A DNA stretch of 64,000 bases, taken from Agrobacterium vitis. Lineage in GTDB: Bacteria > Pseudomonadota > Alphaproteobacteria > Rhizobiales > Rhizobiaceae. Made by a program: the position numbers and the translations under genes. Location of the stretch: the NCBI RefSeq assembly GCF_013426735.1, contig NZ_AP023272.1, positions 327,501 to 391,500 of the forward strand, in the 5' to 3' direction. Below are positions 46,373-57,756 of this stretch, in pieces. Position 1 is the first letter of the stretch; each line of letters opens with the position of its first letter. The notes under the pieces are model-generated. The model made no database searches. It had not been told where the DNA came from and saw only the letters and a list, made by a program, of their open reading frames with translations.

Positions 46373-47043
46373 TGTACACTCCCTGAAACCGGCGCTGTGG
46401 CCGTTGCCAGCCTGACGGCGGCGAAGAACTGATCCATCCGTTCGAGATCCTTGACGCCCGGCGCGCTTTCGACGCCGGAAGACACATCCAGGCCTCGCGC
46501 TGCCGTCTCGGCAAGGGCTTGCCCGACATTGTCCTTGTTGAGCCCACCCGAAAGCATGTAATCGACCTCTGCGTCAAGATCGCGCAGCAGACGCCAATCG
46601 AAGGTGACACCATTGCCGCCCGGCAGATCGGAGCCTTCAGGCGCCTTGGCATCCAGCAGAAAACGGTCTGCTATCCCTATATAGGCATCAATCTGCAAAA
46701 GATCAGCGGGTTCGCGGATGGAAAACACTTTCATGACAGGAAGACCGTAGAGTGCCTTGATGGTCAGCACCTGTTGCGGGCTCTCATGGCCATGTAATTG
46801 CAGGATATCCGGCTTCAGCAGGTAAACAATATCATCAAGATCATCGGTGTCTGCATCGACAGTGACGGCAACGATCTTCGCCCTACCCCGCGCCTTTTCG
46901 GCAATGCGTCCGGCAATGTCGGGTTCGATATGCCGTGGGCTTTTCTCAAAGAAGATGAAGCCGACATGGGTGGCCCCCAGGCTGATAGCCTTTTCGACGG
47001 CTTCCTCGGTCTTCAATCCGCAAATTTTGACATCAGGTTTCAT
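46369..47043 (-). CDS. trpF: Phosphoribosylanthranilate isomerase
   Basis: A 224-residue TIM barrel. The catalytic Cys is in [15 protein letters not shown] (residues 5-19) and the Asp in [20 protein letters not shown] and [16 protein letters not shown] bind phosphate. First gene of trpF-trpB-trpA; the other trp genes are elsewhere. The promoter should be in the 41 bases up to the metalloprotease gene or within it. Confidence 0.95.
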   Translation of the reverse strand: MKPDVKICGLKTEEAVEKAISLGATHVGFIFFEKSPRHIEPDIAGRIAEKARGRAKIVAVTVDADTDDLDDIVYLLKPDILQLHGHESPQQVLTIKALYGLPVMKVFSIREPADLLQIDAYIGIADRFLLDAKAPEGSDLPGGNGVTFDWRLLRDLDAEVDYMLSGGLNKDNVGQALAETAARGLDVSSGVESAPGVKDLERMDQFFAAVRLATATAPVSGSVQ

Positions 47044-47084
47044 GTCAGCGAAGTGACATGAAATCGGCTCGGAGTCGAGCCAAA

Positions 47085-47849
47085 TCAGTCAAAATCGAGG
47101 GCATGCAGTTCCGATCCATGCCGCTTCAACCAGCTCTTGGCCTCGTCCATGCCGGGGCAAAGACGTTTGCACAGCGCCCAGAATTGCGGGCCGTGGTTCA
47201 TTTCCTTCAAATGCGCCACTTCATGGGCGGCAAGGTAATCGATCACCGAGGGTGGCGCCATGACGATGCGCCAGGAAAAACTCAAGTTACCATCCCAGGA
47301 GCAGGAGCCCCAACGGCTACGTGTGTCTTTCAGCGCCAAGCTTTTTGCCGGCTTGCCCAGCCGTCCGGTATGGATAGACACCAGCCGTTCCAAATCGAGC
47401 CGCGCTTCCTTTTTTAGAAAGGCTGACAACCGCCGACCGGCATGCTCCGGCAGACCGCTGATGCGAATCACCGGTTCGCCATTTTCCATCTGCACCTGGG
47501 TCACGCCGCGCAGCTGGCCGGTATGCTCGATACGATGCGCAACGCCGCGCAGCGAGATCATGCCTCCTGCCCTGACTTTCATATCATCGGAAAAGCGTGC
47601 CAGTTTGTTTTCCAGCCAACCGCGATGCCGTTCGATAAAATCGTTGACGTCGCCTTGGCGCACCCCTTTGGGAATGGTCATTTTCAGGCCCCGACCACCG
47701 GGCTCGATCCGCAGGGTGATGCGGGTGGCGCGCAGGTTTTCGCGAATGGCAAGCGACACCGCGCGCCCAGCCACGATCAACTCGCGGCTTTCCGGCACTT
47801 TCGGCTTTTTCACCGCTCTGGTCGGGCTTCGCAAAAACAAGGGAAACAT
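47085..47849 (-). CDS. YgjP-like M48-family metallopeptidase (DUF45)
   Basis: A 254-residue protein with the zinc motif HEVAHLKEMNHGPQFW near the C-terminus (HExxH plus a later His), preceded by KDTRSRWGSCSWDGNLSFSW, the DUF45/YgjP signature. The N-terminal half binds DNA or nucleotides in some descriptions of the family, but substrate is unknown. No membrane segment is seen, so it is cytoplasmic. Same strand as trpF; 41 bases separate them. Confidence 0.88.
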   Translation of the reverse strand: MFPLFLRSPTRAVKKPKVPESRELIVAGRAVSLAIRENLRATRITLRIEPGGRGLKMTIPKGVRQGDVNDFIERHRGWLENKLARFSDDMKVRAGGMISLRGVAHRIEHTGQLRGVTQVQMENGEPVIRISGLPEHAGRRLSAFLKKEARLDLERLVSIHTGRLGKPAKSLALKDTRSRWGSCSWDGNLSFSWRIVMAPPSVIDYLAAHEVAHLKEMNHGPQFWALCKRLCPGMDEAKSWLKRHGSELHALDFD

Positions 47850-48003
47850 CTGGGTCTTTTACCTGATTCGGTCGAGTCGTCGCCGTATATTGCTTACAGT
47901 CTCTCAAGAATTGCTCTTGGTGTGGCGAAATCCGTCAAGCGCCGACCTGACCCTCTATACTCCGCCAGCGGCGATTATTGGATAGACTGTCAGCGAGAAC
48001 CAT

Positions 48004-48040
48004 AAAAAAAGGCCGACATCCAGAGATATCGGCCTTTTTA
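48004..48040. terminator. Terminator downstream of the DUF2852 gene
   Basis: AAAAAGGCCGA (48006-48016) pairs with TCGGCCTTTTT (48029-48039). The A and T runs on both flanks make it workable in either direction; only the leftward DUF2852 gene needs it. Confidence 0.85.
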
Positions 48041-48054
48041 GACGTGAATGACGG

Positions 48055-48501
48055 TCAGTCCTGGGTGAAGGTCTGGACATCGCTGCCACGCTCATCGCGA
48101 CGGCTGGCATTGCGCTGATTCATGAAGCGGTTGAATTCATCCTGATCCTTGGCGCGCTGCAATTCCAGGACATAGGCCTCGAATTCTTCACGCATTTCTT
48201 CAAGCTTGCGACGTTCCTGCTCGATACGCTCCAGCTCGGCGACACGCCATTCATCGAAGGCGAGGTTACCAGTGGAAGCGCTAAAGCGGTTGCGATTGCG
48301 TGAGCGGCGGCTGCCGCAGCATTTTGAAAACATGGCGTCCATAGCCTCATTTGCGTTCCGTTTCGATGTGCGGAAGCGATCGCCCCATAAAATATAGGCA
48401 AGCATGGCAAGGCCAAGCGGCCAGAAGATCACGAAGCCAAGCACCATCATGGCAATCGTCGCAGGCGTCCAGCCCGGACGCAGCAATGCTGATTGGTTCA
48501 T
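48055..48501 (-). CDS. DUF2852 membrane protein
   Basis: A 148-residue protein. A membrane segment at about 13-40 (ATIAMMVLGFVIFWPLGLAM) is followed by a basic stretch (CCGSRRSRNRNRF) and a charged, probably coiled-coil helix (LERIEQERRKLEEMREEFEA). This layout is that of DUF2852, an alphaproteobacterial family with no known role. Start at MNQSALLRPGW (48501), with GAGG and GGA upstream; 26 further codons are open. It ends in a region with a strong terminator. Confidence 0.8.
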   Translation of the reverse strand: MNQSALLRPGWTPATIAMMVLGFVIFWPLGLAMLAYILWGDRFRTSKRNANEAMDAMFSKCCGSRRSRNRNRFSASTGNLAFDEWRVAELERIEQERRKLEEMREEFEAYVLELQRAKDQDEFNRFMNQRNASRRDERGSDVQTFTQD

Positions 48502-48638
48502 TCCATTATCCTCGTTGCGTCCGGCAAGCACCATGCGACCGGACATATTCGAGATGGGAATGGCGGATACAACCTTCAAGCATGCACCATTCGTAATTTG
48601 CTAAATCACTCACGCAATTCGGGAAATTCGATTTCCCC

Positions 48639-49934
48639 TCAGGCTGATTTTCCACCCTTGATGACACGCTTCACCATCGTTGCCCGCTTTACCGCCGAAG
48701 TCGGTTGATTGGAATGCTGCTTGGCAAAGGCGACGATACGCGGTGCGATCTCCCGGCGGAATCGAGAGCCGGTGAAGACGCCATAATGGCCAACATCCGG
48801 CTGCATGTAATGCATGCGCTTGTCATCGGCGAGATTGGTGCAAAGCGTTTGTGCCGCCTTTGTCTGGCCGACGCCGGAAATATCGTCGTTCTCGCCTTCA
48901 ACCGTCAACAGAGCCACATTGCGGATGGCGCCGCAATCAACCGGTTTGCCACGATGCATCAACTGGCCCTTTGGCAGGTCATGCCGCATGAACACGGTTT
49001 CCACTGTTTGCAGATAGAATTCAGCCGTCAGGTCCATCACTGCCAGATATTCGTCATAGAACTCCCGGTGCTTTTCGGCGGAATCGCCGTTGTTCTTCAC
49101 CAGATGCACATAGAAATCTTTCTGGGCAATCATATGCCGATCGAGATTCATCGACATGAATCCCGAAAGCTGAAGGAAGCCCGGATAGACGGGCCGCAGG
49201 AAGCCCGGCTGTGGCCAGGGAACGTTCATGATGACATTTTCCTCAAACCATTCGATCGGCTTGTTCTTGGCCAGTTCATTAACGGCTGTCGGATTGATGC
49301 GCGTATCGATCGGGCCCCCCATCAATGTCATCGAGGACGGCACGAATTCATCGTTTTCCGCCTCCATCCGGGCCACGGCGGCCAGAACGGGAACGGAGGG
49401 CTGGCAAACAGCGACGAGATTGGTGTTTGGGCCGAGATGATGCAGAATGTCGATTACATAGTCGACATAGTCATCGAAATCGAACGTCCCGTCCGTCATC
49501 GGTACCATGCGGGCATCGATCCAGTCGGTAATATAGACATCTGCACTGGGCAGCAGCGCTTCGACAGTGCCGCGCAACAAGGTGGCGTAATGGCCTGACA
49601 TTGGTGCGACGATGAGGATCTTTGGATCATCGCTACGGGGCTGGCTCAGGCTTCGGCTGAAGTGAATGAGATTGCAGAACGGCTTGGACCACGTGACTTC
49701 CTCAGTGATCTTCACGGGTGATCCATCAATAACGGTCGTCGGCAGACCAAACTCTGGCTTTCCGTAGTGTCGCGTGCTGCGTTCGATCACCTCGAAGCCA
49801 GCGGCCATTGTCCGACCGATAACGGTATGGGTCAGCGGGTTTAGCGGATTACGAAAAGCCAGACGCATCGCATCTGCCGTGGCTCTCAAAGGAGCCATAG
49901 CTGCGTGATTCATTTCATACAGTTGATAAAACAT
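48639..49934 (-). CDS. phaZ: Intracellular polyhydroxybutyrate depolymerase
   Basis: A 431-residue alpha/beta hydrolase of the intracellular PHB depolymerase family (N-terminal MFYQLYEMNHAAMAPLR is typical). The box NLVAVCQPSVPVLAA has Cys at the nucleophile position, as in PhaZ of Ralstonia; DISGVGQ and PDVGHYGVFTGSRFR provide the likely Asp and His. It mobilises PHB stores. The frame is open 10 codons upstream but MFYQ is the family start. Divergent from the nitroreductase gene. Confidence 0.93.
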   Translation of the reverse strand: MFYQLYEMNHAAMAPLRATADAMRLAFRNPLNPLTHTVIGRTMAAGFEVIERSTRHYGKPEFGLPTTVIDGSPVKITEEVTWSKPFCNLIHFSRSLSQPRSDDPKILIVAPMSGHYATLLRGTVEALLPSADVYITDWIDARMVPMTDGTFDFDDYVDYVIDILHHLGPNTNLVAVCQPSVPVLAAVARMEAENDEFVPSSMTLMGGPIDTRINPTAVNELAKNKPIEWFEENVIMNVPWPQPGFLRPVYPGFLQLSGFMSMNLDRHMIAQKDFYVHLVKNNGDSAEKHREFYDEYLAVMDLTAEFYLQTVETVFMRHDLPKGQLMHRGKPVDCGAIRNVALLTVEGENDDISGVGQTKAAQTLCTNLADDKRMHYMQPDVGHYGVFTGSRFRREIAPRIVAFAKQHSNQPTSAVKRATMVKRVIKGGKSA

Positions 49935-50352
49935 CGATGCGATCCGCCTCTTCCCTGTTGTCACTTATCCAAAGCTAAACTGGACCAGTCGAGCCAAGGT
50001 TCCAGCCGGGGTTCAAAGGGGTGAAAAATGCGTAACCCCATCACCATCCGTCATTAACCAGATAGTATGCACAGAAACCTTTATACTTCATAGATTTTAT
50101 CGCACGAATCCGTCCTAGGGATTTCACATCTTGACAAAGGACTGATGGAGCCTTCCGGTGCTTTCCGGCCATTGTTGCTCACACCTTGCCGGTTGCGGTC
50201 ATACACCCTATGTGCCGCGATGAGGCTCGGTCAGGTGGTTTGCAACTCTGCCGTAAAATCAGCTAACGGTCTTGGGATAGCTATTCTGAACGCAATGATG
50301 CGGAACCCTCCGCCTCCCTTGTTTCCAGACTCCCACATTTTGAGGTTTGATA
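49935..50352. other. 418-base divergent gap phaZ - nitroreductase
   Basis: No gene or repeat recognised. Promoters for both genes are expected here. The middle (about 50040-50130) is AT-rich. No operator I can name. Confidence 0.45.
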
Positions 50353-50949
50353 ATGACAAGCAGCAATCATCGTAACGCCACCCATGACATTCACCCGATC
50401 TTCCTCGATCGCTGGTCGCCCCGCGCCTTTACCGGCGAGACCATGAGCAAAACCGAATTGCTGACCATTCTTGAAGCGGCTCATTGGGCGCCCTCGGCTT
50501 TTAATTACCAGCCCTGGCGCTTCGTCTATGCCTTGAAGGGCGACGAACATTTCGATGCGCTGCTGGGTGCCTTGATCGAATTCAACCAGGGCTGGGCCAA
50601 GAATGCCTCCGCTCTGGTTTTCGTCATTTCCGATACACTGAGCCGCTCGCCGGACGGCTCCGCGCCGAAGCCTTCGCGCAGCCACAGCTTCGATGCCGGT
50701 GCCGCCTGGGGTTATCTGGCTCTTCAGGCTATCCATTCCGGCTTCCATGCCCATGGCATGACCGGCGTGGATTTCGAAAAGGCCGCCAATGTGGCTGGTG
50801 TTCCCGCCGATTTCCATATCGAGGCTGCGGTTGCAATTGGTAAGCTGGGGGACAAATCGATCCTGCCGGAAGGCTTGCAGGCAAAGGAAGTCCCCAATGA
50901 CCGCAAACCACTGGAATCCGTGGTTTTTGAGGGTAAATTCAAGGCCTGA
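50353..50949 (+). CDS. Nitroreductase family protein
   Basis: A 198-residue flavoprotein of the nitroreductase fold. DRWSPRAFTGETMSK near the start and ILEAAHWAPSAFNYQPWRFV are the FMN-binding blocks; AAWGYLALQAIHSGFHAHGM is the third. Substrate is not known. An upstream TTG two codons before gives a longer frame; the ATG at 50353 (MTSSNHRNATHDIHPIFLDR) is chosen. A strong bidirectional terminator separates it from gyrB. Confidence 0.9.
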   Translation: MTSSNHRNATHDIHPIFLDRWSPRAFTGETMSKTELLTILEAAHWAPSAFNYQPWRFVYALKGDEHFDALLGALIEFNQGWAKNASALVFVISDTLSRSPDGSAPKPSRSHSFDAGAAWGYLALQAIHSGFHAHGMTGVDFEKAANVAGVPADFHIEAAVAIGKLGDKSILPEGLQAKEVPNDRKPLESVVFEGKFKA

Positions 50950-51033
50950 ACGGCTATTCCGAAGGGTCAGTGAATGATCCCTCGTATAACGGCACCGTCC
51001 AAAAAGCGGACTGCTTGATGCTGTAAAGTCGAA

Positions 51034-51049
51034 TGTTTCACGTGAGTCA
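51034..51049. promoter_or_regulatory. parS-like site (14/16) downstream of the nitroreductase gene
   Basis: TGTTTCACGTGAGTCA matches parS at 14 of 16 positions with the left 12 bases exact. It lies between genes, next to a terminator, like the 6517 site. Confidence 0.6.
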
Positions 51050-51051
51050 CG

Positions 51052-51087
51052 AAAAAGGCCGTGCTTTTTACAAAGCACGGCCTTTTT
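51052..51087. terminator. Bidirectional terminator between nitroreductase gene and gyrB
   Basis: A 16-bp perfect stem, AAAAAGGCCGTGCTTT (51052-51067) with AAAGCACGGCCTTTTT (51072-51087), loop TTAC. Its A/T ends serve both converging genes. Confidence 0.95.
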
Positions 51088-51109
51088 ATTTTGCTATCTG
51101 TGAGGTCCG

Positions 51110-53545
<2,436 letters not shown>

Positions 53546-53670
53546 TCAGCGATCTTTCCAGTGTCATAAGCAATATGCGTGACCACAACAAAAATTATGG
53601 CGAATCACCCACGTTGGCACTTTCCGACTATAGGGATTTTGCGGCGACTTCCAAATCGCAGCCATGAAAT

Positions 53671-54066
53671 TCAGCAGGCTTCCACGGGATTTCCAGGGTT
53701 TTGACGGTCCCGCTCGCATCTGCTCAGGAGTGCGTTGAGATCTTCTATCACATCGGGAGACAAGGTGCGAATCATCCCTGCAAGCCGGTTGGCAAAAGCG
53801 GTGTGGGCAGCAGGTAGGCCAGCGGTATCCAGCGTCACCCTGGGATGGGAAAGGCCCGCGACGGCAAACAGGTCATCGGCCTCATCCCAGATGATGTTGA
53901 AATAGCCGGCGATGCGCTGCAAGAGGTCGAAGCTCGGCTTGCCGCGCCGTCCATGTTCGAGCGCCGAAAGATAGGCCGGTGTCACGCCAATCGCCTTGGC
54001 CATGTCCTTCTGGCTCACACCCTTGCGCTCACGAAGCCCACGCACCGCATCGCCGAAGGGGGTCAT
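53671..54066 (-). CDS. XRE-type helix-turn-helix regulator
   Basis: A 131-residue protein. Residues 6-61 form an XRE/Cro-like HTH: GLRERKGVSQKDMAKAIGVT then PAYLSALEHGRRGKPS. The C-terminal half has no domain I recognise. It is encoded in a leftward run with the Smr and MltA genes; its start overlaps the Smr stop (ATGA). Targets unknown; gyrB follows it by 125 bases. Confidence 0.88.
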   Translation of the reverse strand: MTPFGDAVRGLRERKGVSQKDMAKAIGVTPAYLSALEHGRRGKPSFDLLQRIAGYFNIIWDEADDLFAVAGLSHPRVTLDTAGLPAAHTAFANRLAGMIRTLSPDVIEDLNALLSRCERDRQNPGNPVEAC

Positions 54067-54641
54067 TGTCCATCCCCGCCAAATCGCTCTCCGCCCTGGC
54101 GCGCCAAGCGGACATAAAGCGCGCCCTCCCCGCCGTGATGAGGAGCCGCTGGCTCATGGGAAGAAATCAGGTAACGGAACTCCGGCTTGGAAAACCATAG
54201 CGGCACCGCCCGTTTCAAGGCGCCTTCGCTGCCCATCGAACTGCCCTTGCCAGTGATGATCAAAACGTGGCGAAGTCCACGCTCATGGGCGCGCACTAGA
54301 AATTCCAACAGGATCGCATGGGCCTCACTCTGGAACAATCCGTGCAGGTCGATGCGAGCTTCCAGCTTGAGCTTGCCGCGCGACAGCTTGCGCTTGACGG
54401 GACGCTCCAGCGGATGGTGGAGGCCGGAGGGCTTCTTCGGCTCAGGCTTTGCGGCGGAACTTTCCAGCGAGGCACGCATGGCGGCAAGGCCGGGTTCCAG
54501 CACTTTGGACGCTTCCAAATCCGTCAAGGCGTCTTCAAAGGCGGTCAGCTCTTCCAGGCGACCGGCCATGGGGCGGGTGGTGCGCGCCACCTTGCCCCAC
54601 AAAATCCGATCTTCCGTGCTGATCCTGTCCCTGCCCGCCAT
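54063..54641 (-). CDS. Smr domain protein
   Basis: A 192-residue protein with a C-terminal Smr domain: ARIDLHGLFQSEAHAILLEF (the DLHG motif), HVLIITGKGSSMG (the GKG loop), and VRLARQGG. The N-terminal ~90 residues are charged and Pro-rich. Small Smr proteins have been linked to RNA or DNA cleavage. Start at MAGRDRISTEDRI (54641), which overlaps the mltA stop by 1-3 bases; one more Met is in frame. Coupled with the XRE gene downstream. Confidence 0.9.
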   Translation of the reverse strand: MAGRDRISTEDRILWGKVARTTRPMAGRLEELTAFEDALTDLEASKVLEPGLAAMRASLESSAAKPEPKKPSGLHHPLERPVKRKLSRGKLKLEARIDLHGLFQSEAHAILLEFLVRAHERGLRHVLIITGKGSSMGSEGALKRAVPLWFSKPEFRYLISSHEPAAPHHGGEGALYVRLARQGGERFGGDGQ

Positions 54642-55786
54642 CAACCAAACCTCGACTCGACGCTTTTAGCGGCCTGTTTCGGGATCAGGATATAGAAATC
54701 CGCGTCGTTGCGCACTGCCCCAGCGAGATTTCCTGCTTCATCGCCAGAGCCGGTAAAAATGTCACCGCGCGCTGGACCGACAATCGCCGACCCCGTATCC
54801 AGCGCCAGCATCAGGCGTGCAAAAGGCTTGCCGCTATTCACTCCCGTTGGATCTTGGGATGTCAGAGTTTGGGAATGAATGAAAAACGGAAAGCCGAATG
54901 TGTGGATCGTCCGGTCCACCGCCAGGGATCGACCCGCCACCAGCGGCACTTTCGCCGCCGCAATCGGACCGCGTGACAGGTCACCAACTTCAGCTTCACG
55001 GAAAAAGATATAGGACCGATTGTGCCATAAGACCTCATCGACCTGATCGGGATGAGACGCGAGCCAGGCGCGGATCGCCTGCATCGACATTGCCTCGGGA
55101 GGAATTTCACCCCGCTTCAGCAACAGCCCGCCGATGCCGGAAAAAGGATGGCCTGCCTTGGCTGCATAGGTAATCCGCCCAACTCGCCCATCGGCATAAC
55201 GCAGCCGTGCGGCACCCTGGACATGGACGAAAAATACATCGACTTTCGATTTCGCCCAGGCAATTTCCAGCCCGCGCCCCTCCAGAAAGCCCTGGTCGAT
55301 GGCCTGACGATCCGGATAATAAGCTATGCCGGACTCGCTCTTGCGTCCAAAAACATAGGACGGATCGATGTTTTCAGGCCGGTTTTGATCGTCAAGATCG
55401 ATCAAATCCTCAGGTCGGCGGTAAAACGGAAAGCGGTAGAGATCATCGGGATGATCGGAAACCTCGATGTCGGGCTCGTAAAAAGCCGTAACGAAACCCG
55501 GCTTTCCATCCGTGCGTGCTATACGAAAAACCTGGCATTCGACTTCCAGCAGGTGCTGCAATGCGTCGCCATCTGCTCGTGGTAATGCCGCTGCCTTTTC
55601 AAGCAGCGGCATCAGGTCCTGTGCGGTCAAACCCAACTGGCCGGTCCGGTAAGGCTTGACCGTGGTCAGATAATCCAGGCAATCGGCCATGGCCGGCAAA
55701 AGCGCCGAGGGATCATCCGCAGCCCAACCGGGGAGTTGATCGAAACCAACAGGCTCCAGCCGAAATTTCGTCGCTTCACCACTCAT
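54641..55786 (-). CDS. mltA: Murein transglycosylase A
   Basis: A 381-residue lytic transglycosylase: the MltA domain (about 100-260) and the C-terminal 3D domain with LALDTGSAIVGPARGDIFTG, which holds the catalytic and conserved Asp residues. It cuts glycan strands to anhydro-muropeptides, the start of recycling that feeds AmgK/MurU. The N-terminus MSGEATKFRLEPVGFDQLPG has no evident signal peptide or lipobox, unusual for an outer-membrane enzyme; a different start or export route is possible. The start overlaps the Tim44-like gene's stop. Confidence 0.93.
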   Translation of the reverse strand: MSGEATKFRLEPVGFDQLPGWAADDPSALLPAMADCLDYLTTVKPYRTGQLGLTAQDLMPLLEKAAALPRADGDALQHLLEVECQVFRIARTDGKPGFVTAFYEPDIEVSDHPDDLYRFPFYRRPEDLIDLDDQNRPENIDPSYVFGRKSESGIAYYPDRQAIDQGFLEGRGLEIAWAKSKVDVFFVHVQGAARLRYADGRVGRITYAAKAGHPFSGIGGLLLKRGEIPPEAMSMQAIRAWLASHPDQVDEVLWHNRSYIFFREAEVGDLSRGPIAAAKVPLVAGRSLAVDRTIHTFGFPFFIHSQTLTSQDPTGVNSGKPFARLMLALDTGSAIVGPARGDIFTGSGDEAGNLAGAVRNDADFYILIPKQAAKSVESRFG

Positions 55787-56481
55787 TGGTCGGATTCGGT
55801 GGCGATCAGCTTCCAGTTCGGATCGCGTGAGCGCGTGTCGCGGGCAAAGGTCCAGATGTCGTTGACATCGCCAACTGATTCCGCGTCGCCCTCGATCACC
55901 GCGCCGTGACTGTCATAGGTGGCGGAAATCAATTGGCTGACCAGCCGCACGGTGATCTGGACTTCCTGGCCGCGCACTTCGGCACCGGTGATTTCCGCCT
56001 TGTCGATACCGACAAAGGTGGACTTCATCACTTCGCCGCGCTGTTCGCGTTCGGTGATTGCCGCATCGAAACCGTCATAGACCTCACGCGACAGCAGATC
56101 CTTTAAACTTTTCCTGTCGCCCGCTGCAAAGGCCGTGACAATCATTTCGTAGGCCATGCGCGCACCGTTGAGGAATTCCTTCGGCACGAAACTCGGATCA
56201 ACCTCTACGACCTGGCGCAATTGCTGGTTCAGCGGGGTGCCAGCCGGGGCATAGGCGTCGATTGCCGTCTGACGTTCCTCGCCATCGGCCTCATCGCGTC
56301 TGGGTAAAGTCACGACCCGCGCATCTTCCGCTGCTGGAGATGCAGCGTCCGGGCGTCCGGCGAAAGGATCTTTCGGTGGCTTTTCATTGCCAGTGCGACG
56401 TCCCAATACGCTACGCAGCTGCCAGAAAATCAGGACCGCAGCCACCAGAAAGAAGAGAGTCACAAAATCATTAGAACCCAT
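55783..56481 (-). CDS. Tim44/TimA-like adaptor protein
   Basis: A 232-residue protein with an N-terminal membrane anchor (FVTLFFLVAAVLIFWQL, residues 5-21), a polar linker, and a C-terminal Tim44-like domain from about 90 (FLNGARMAYEMIVTAFAAGD ... DIWTFARDTRSRDPNWKLIA). Bacterial TimA proteins are inner-membrane proteins facing the cytoplasm or periplasm with proposed roles in protein handling. Two start codons two residues apart are possible; I use the second (MGSNDFV). It overlaps mltA by 4 bases and is divergent from fxsA. Confidence 0.87.
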   Translation of the reverse strand: MGSNDFVTLFFLVAAVLIFWQLRSVLGRRTGNEKPPKDPFAGRPDAASPAAEDARVVTLPRRDEADGEERQTAIDAYAPAGTPLNQQLRQVVEVDPSFVPKEFLNGARMAYEMIVTAFAAGDRKSLKDLLSREVYDGFDAAITEREQRGEVMKSTFVGIDKAEITGAEVRGQEVQITVRLVSQLISATYDSHGAVIEGDAESVGDVNDIWTFARDTRSRDPNWKLIATESDQ

Positions 56482-56602
56482 TGCCACCGCACCGCTGTTT
56501 AATTTGAAGCTTTCTCACTCCATATAGTCTGCCTGGATGCTGCATTCAAATAGCCGATGCCACTTCTTTAGAGTCTCACGATAATCGTTTAAAGGAAACC
56601 AA

Positions 56603-57136
56603 ATGCGACTGACCGCCCTTTTCCTGTTGCTACTGCCTTTGATGGAGATCGCCGGCTTTGTCCTGGTCGGGCAATGGCTGGGTGTTCTGCCCACGCTGGC
56701 GCTGGTGATCGGCTCCAGTCTCATCGGCCTGCTGGTGCTCCGCAGCCAGGGGATCAGCCTCGCCCAGCGCCTGCGCCGTCCACGTTCGGGCGATCCAGAA
56801 CGAGCCGCCAAAGGCGTCCTGAGTGGCACGGCACAGATGTTCGGCGGACTATTGCTGATATTGCCAGGCTTCATCACGGATATTCTTGGCCTCCTGCTCC
56901 TGGTGCCTATGGTGCGCTCTGCACTTTGGAAGATCATCAGCCCAAGACTTGTCTTCGTGCAGCGCGGCGGGCGAGGACCTGGCTGGCAAAAAGGGCCAGG
57001 CGGCCCGTCATCATCAGGACCAGGCCCGTCCAAAGCTGAAGATATCATCGATCTCGATGAGAACGATTATCAAAGGCACAATTCCAACGGGTCCTCCTCT
57101 TGGACCCGGCTGCCTGGAGATGAAGGCAGGGGATGA
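56603..57136 (+). CDS. fxsA: FxsA family membrane protein
   Basis: A 177-residue inner-membrane protein. Hydrophobic segments at 1-25 (LTALFLLLLPLMEIAGFVLV), 28-48 and 73-100, with GLLLILPGFITDILGLLLLV as the family core. In E. coli FxsA affects exclusion of phage T7 by F; its general role is not known. The C-terminus is Gly/Pro/Ser-rich and probably disordered. Pairs with secB downstream (79 bases), a common order in Rhizobiales. Confidence 0.9.
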   Translation: MRLTALFLLLLPLMEIAGFVLVGQWLGVLPTLALVIGSSLIGLLVLRSQGISLAQRLRRPRSGDPERAAKGVLSGTAQMFGGLLLILPGFITDILGLLLLVPMVRSALWKIISPRLVFVQRGGRGPGWQKGPGGPSSSGPGPSKAEDIIDLDENDYQRHNSNGSSSWTRLPGDEGRG

Positions 57137-57215
57137 GCGCTAGGGGCGAAAGGCTTGTAAGGCCCACCTTGAAATGATAGATGGCCTCGAACCATAAAAG
57201 CCTTGAGGAACCCCA

Positions 57216-57677
57216 ATGGCCAATGAAAACAGCAATGGGGCGGAGAGCCCGTCCCTGAATATCCTTGCACAATATATCAAGGATCTGTCCTTCGAAAATC
57301 CGGGTGCGCCGCGCTCGCTGCAGGCCCGGGACAAGGCCCCTTCGATCAATATCAATGTCAATGTCAACGCCAACCCGCTGTCGGACAATGATTTCGACGT
57401 GGTCCTGTCGCTGACCGCCGAAGCGCGCGACGACGACAAAGTGGTTTTTGCAGCCGAACTGGTTTATGGCGGCGTCTTCCGCATCACCGGTTTCCCGCAG
57501 GAACATATGCTGCCGGTGCTGTTCATCGAATGCCCGCGCCTGCTCTTCCCGTTTGCACGCCAGATCATCGCCGATGCCACGCGCAATGGCGGTTTCCCGC
57601 CGCTGATGATCGATCCGATCGATTTTGCGCAAATGTTTGCCCAACGCTTTGCCGAGGAGCAGGGCCGGGTCAACTGA
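57216..57677 (+). CDS. secB: Protein-export chaperone SecB
   Basis: A 153-residue SecB, which binds unfolded preproteins and hands them to Sec[21 protein letters not shown] (15-34) and [15 protein letters not shown] are hallmarks, and [17 protein letters not shown] is the C-terminal block. Normal length. The terminator at 57711 ends the fxsA-secB unit. Confidence 0.96.
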   Translation: MANENSNGAESPSLNILAQYIKDLSFENPGAPRSLQARDKAPSININVNVNANPLSDNDFDVVLSLTAEARDDDKVVFAAELVYGGVFRITGFPQEHMLPVLFIECPRLLFPFARQIIADATRNGGFPPLMIDPIDFAQMFAQRFAEEQGRVN

Positions 57678-57710
57678 TCCTTGCGTCATCCCGCTGTTTA
57701 TCTCAGCACA

Positions 57711-57740
57711 AAAAAGCCCGGTCGAACCGGGCTTTTTTTA
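57711..57740. terminator. Bidirectional terminator secB / dnaQ
   Basis: AAAAAGCCCGGT (57711-57722) pairs with ACCGGGCTTTTT (57726-57737) with a three-base loop and A/T runs on both sides. Confidence 0.92.
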
Positions 57741-57756
57741 TCGAAGGCGATGGCTG

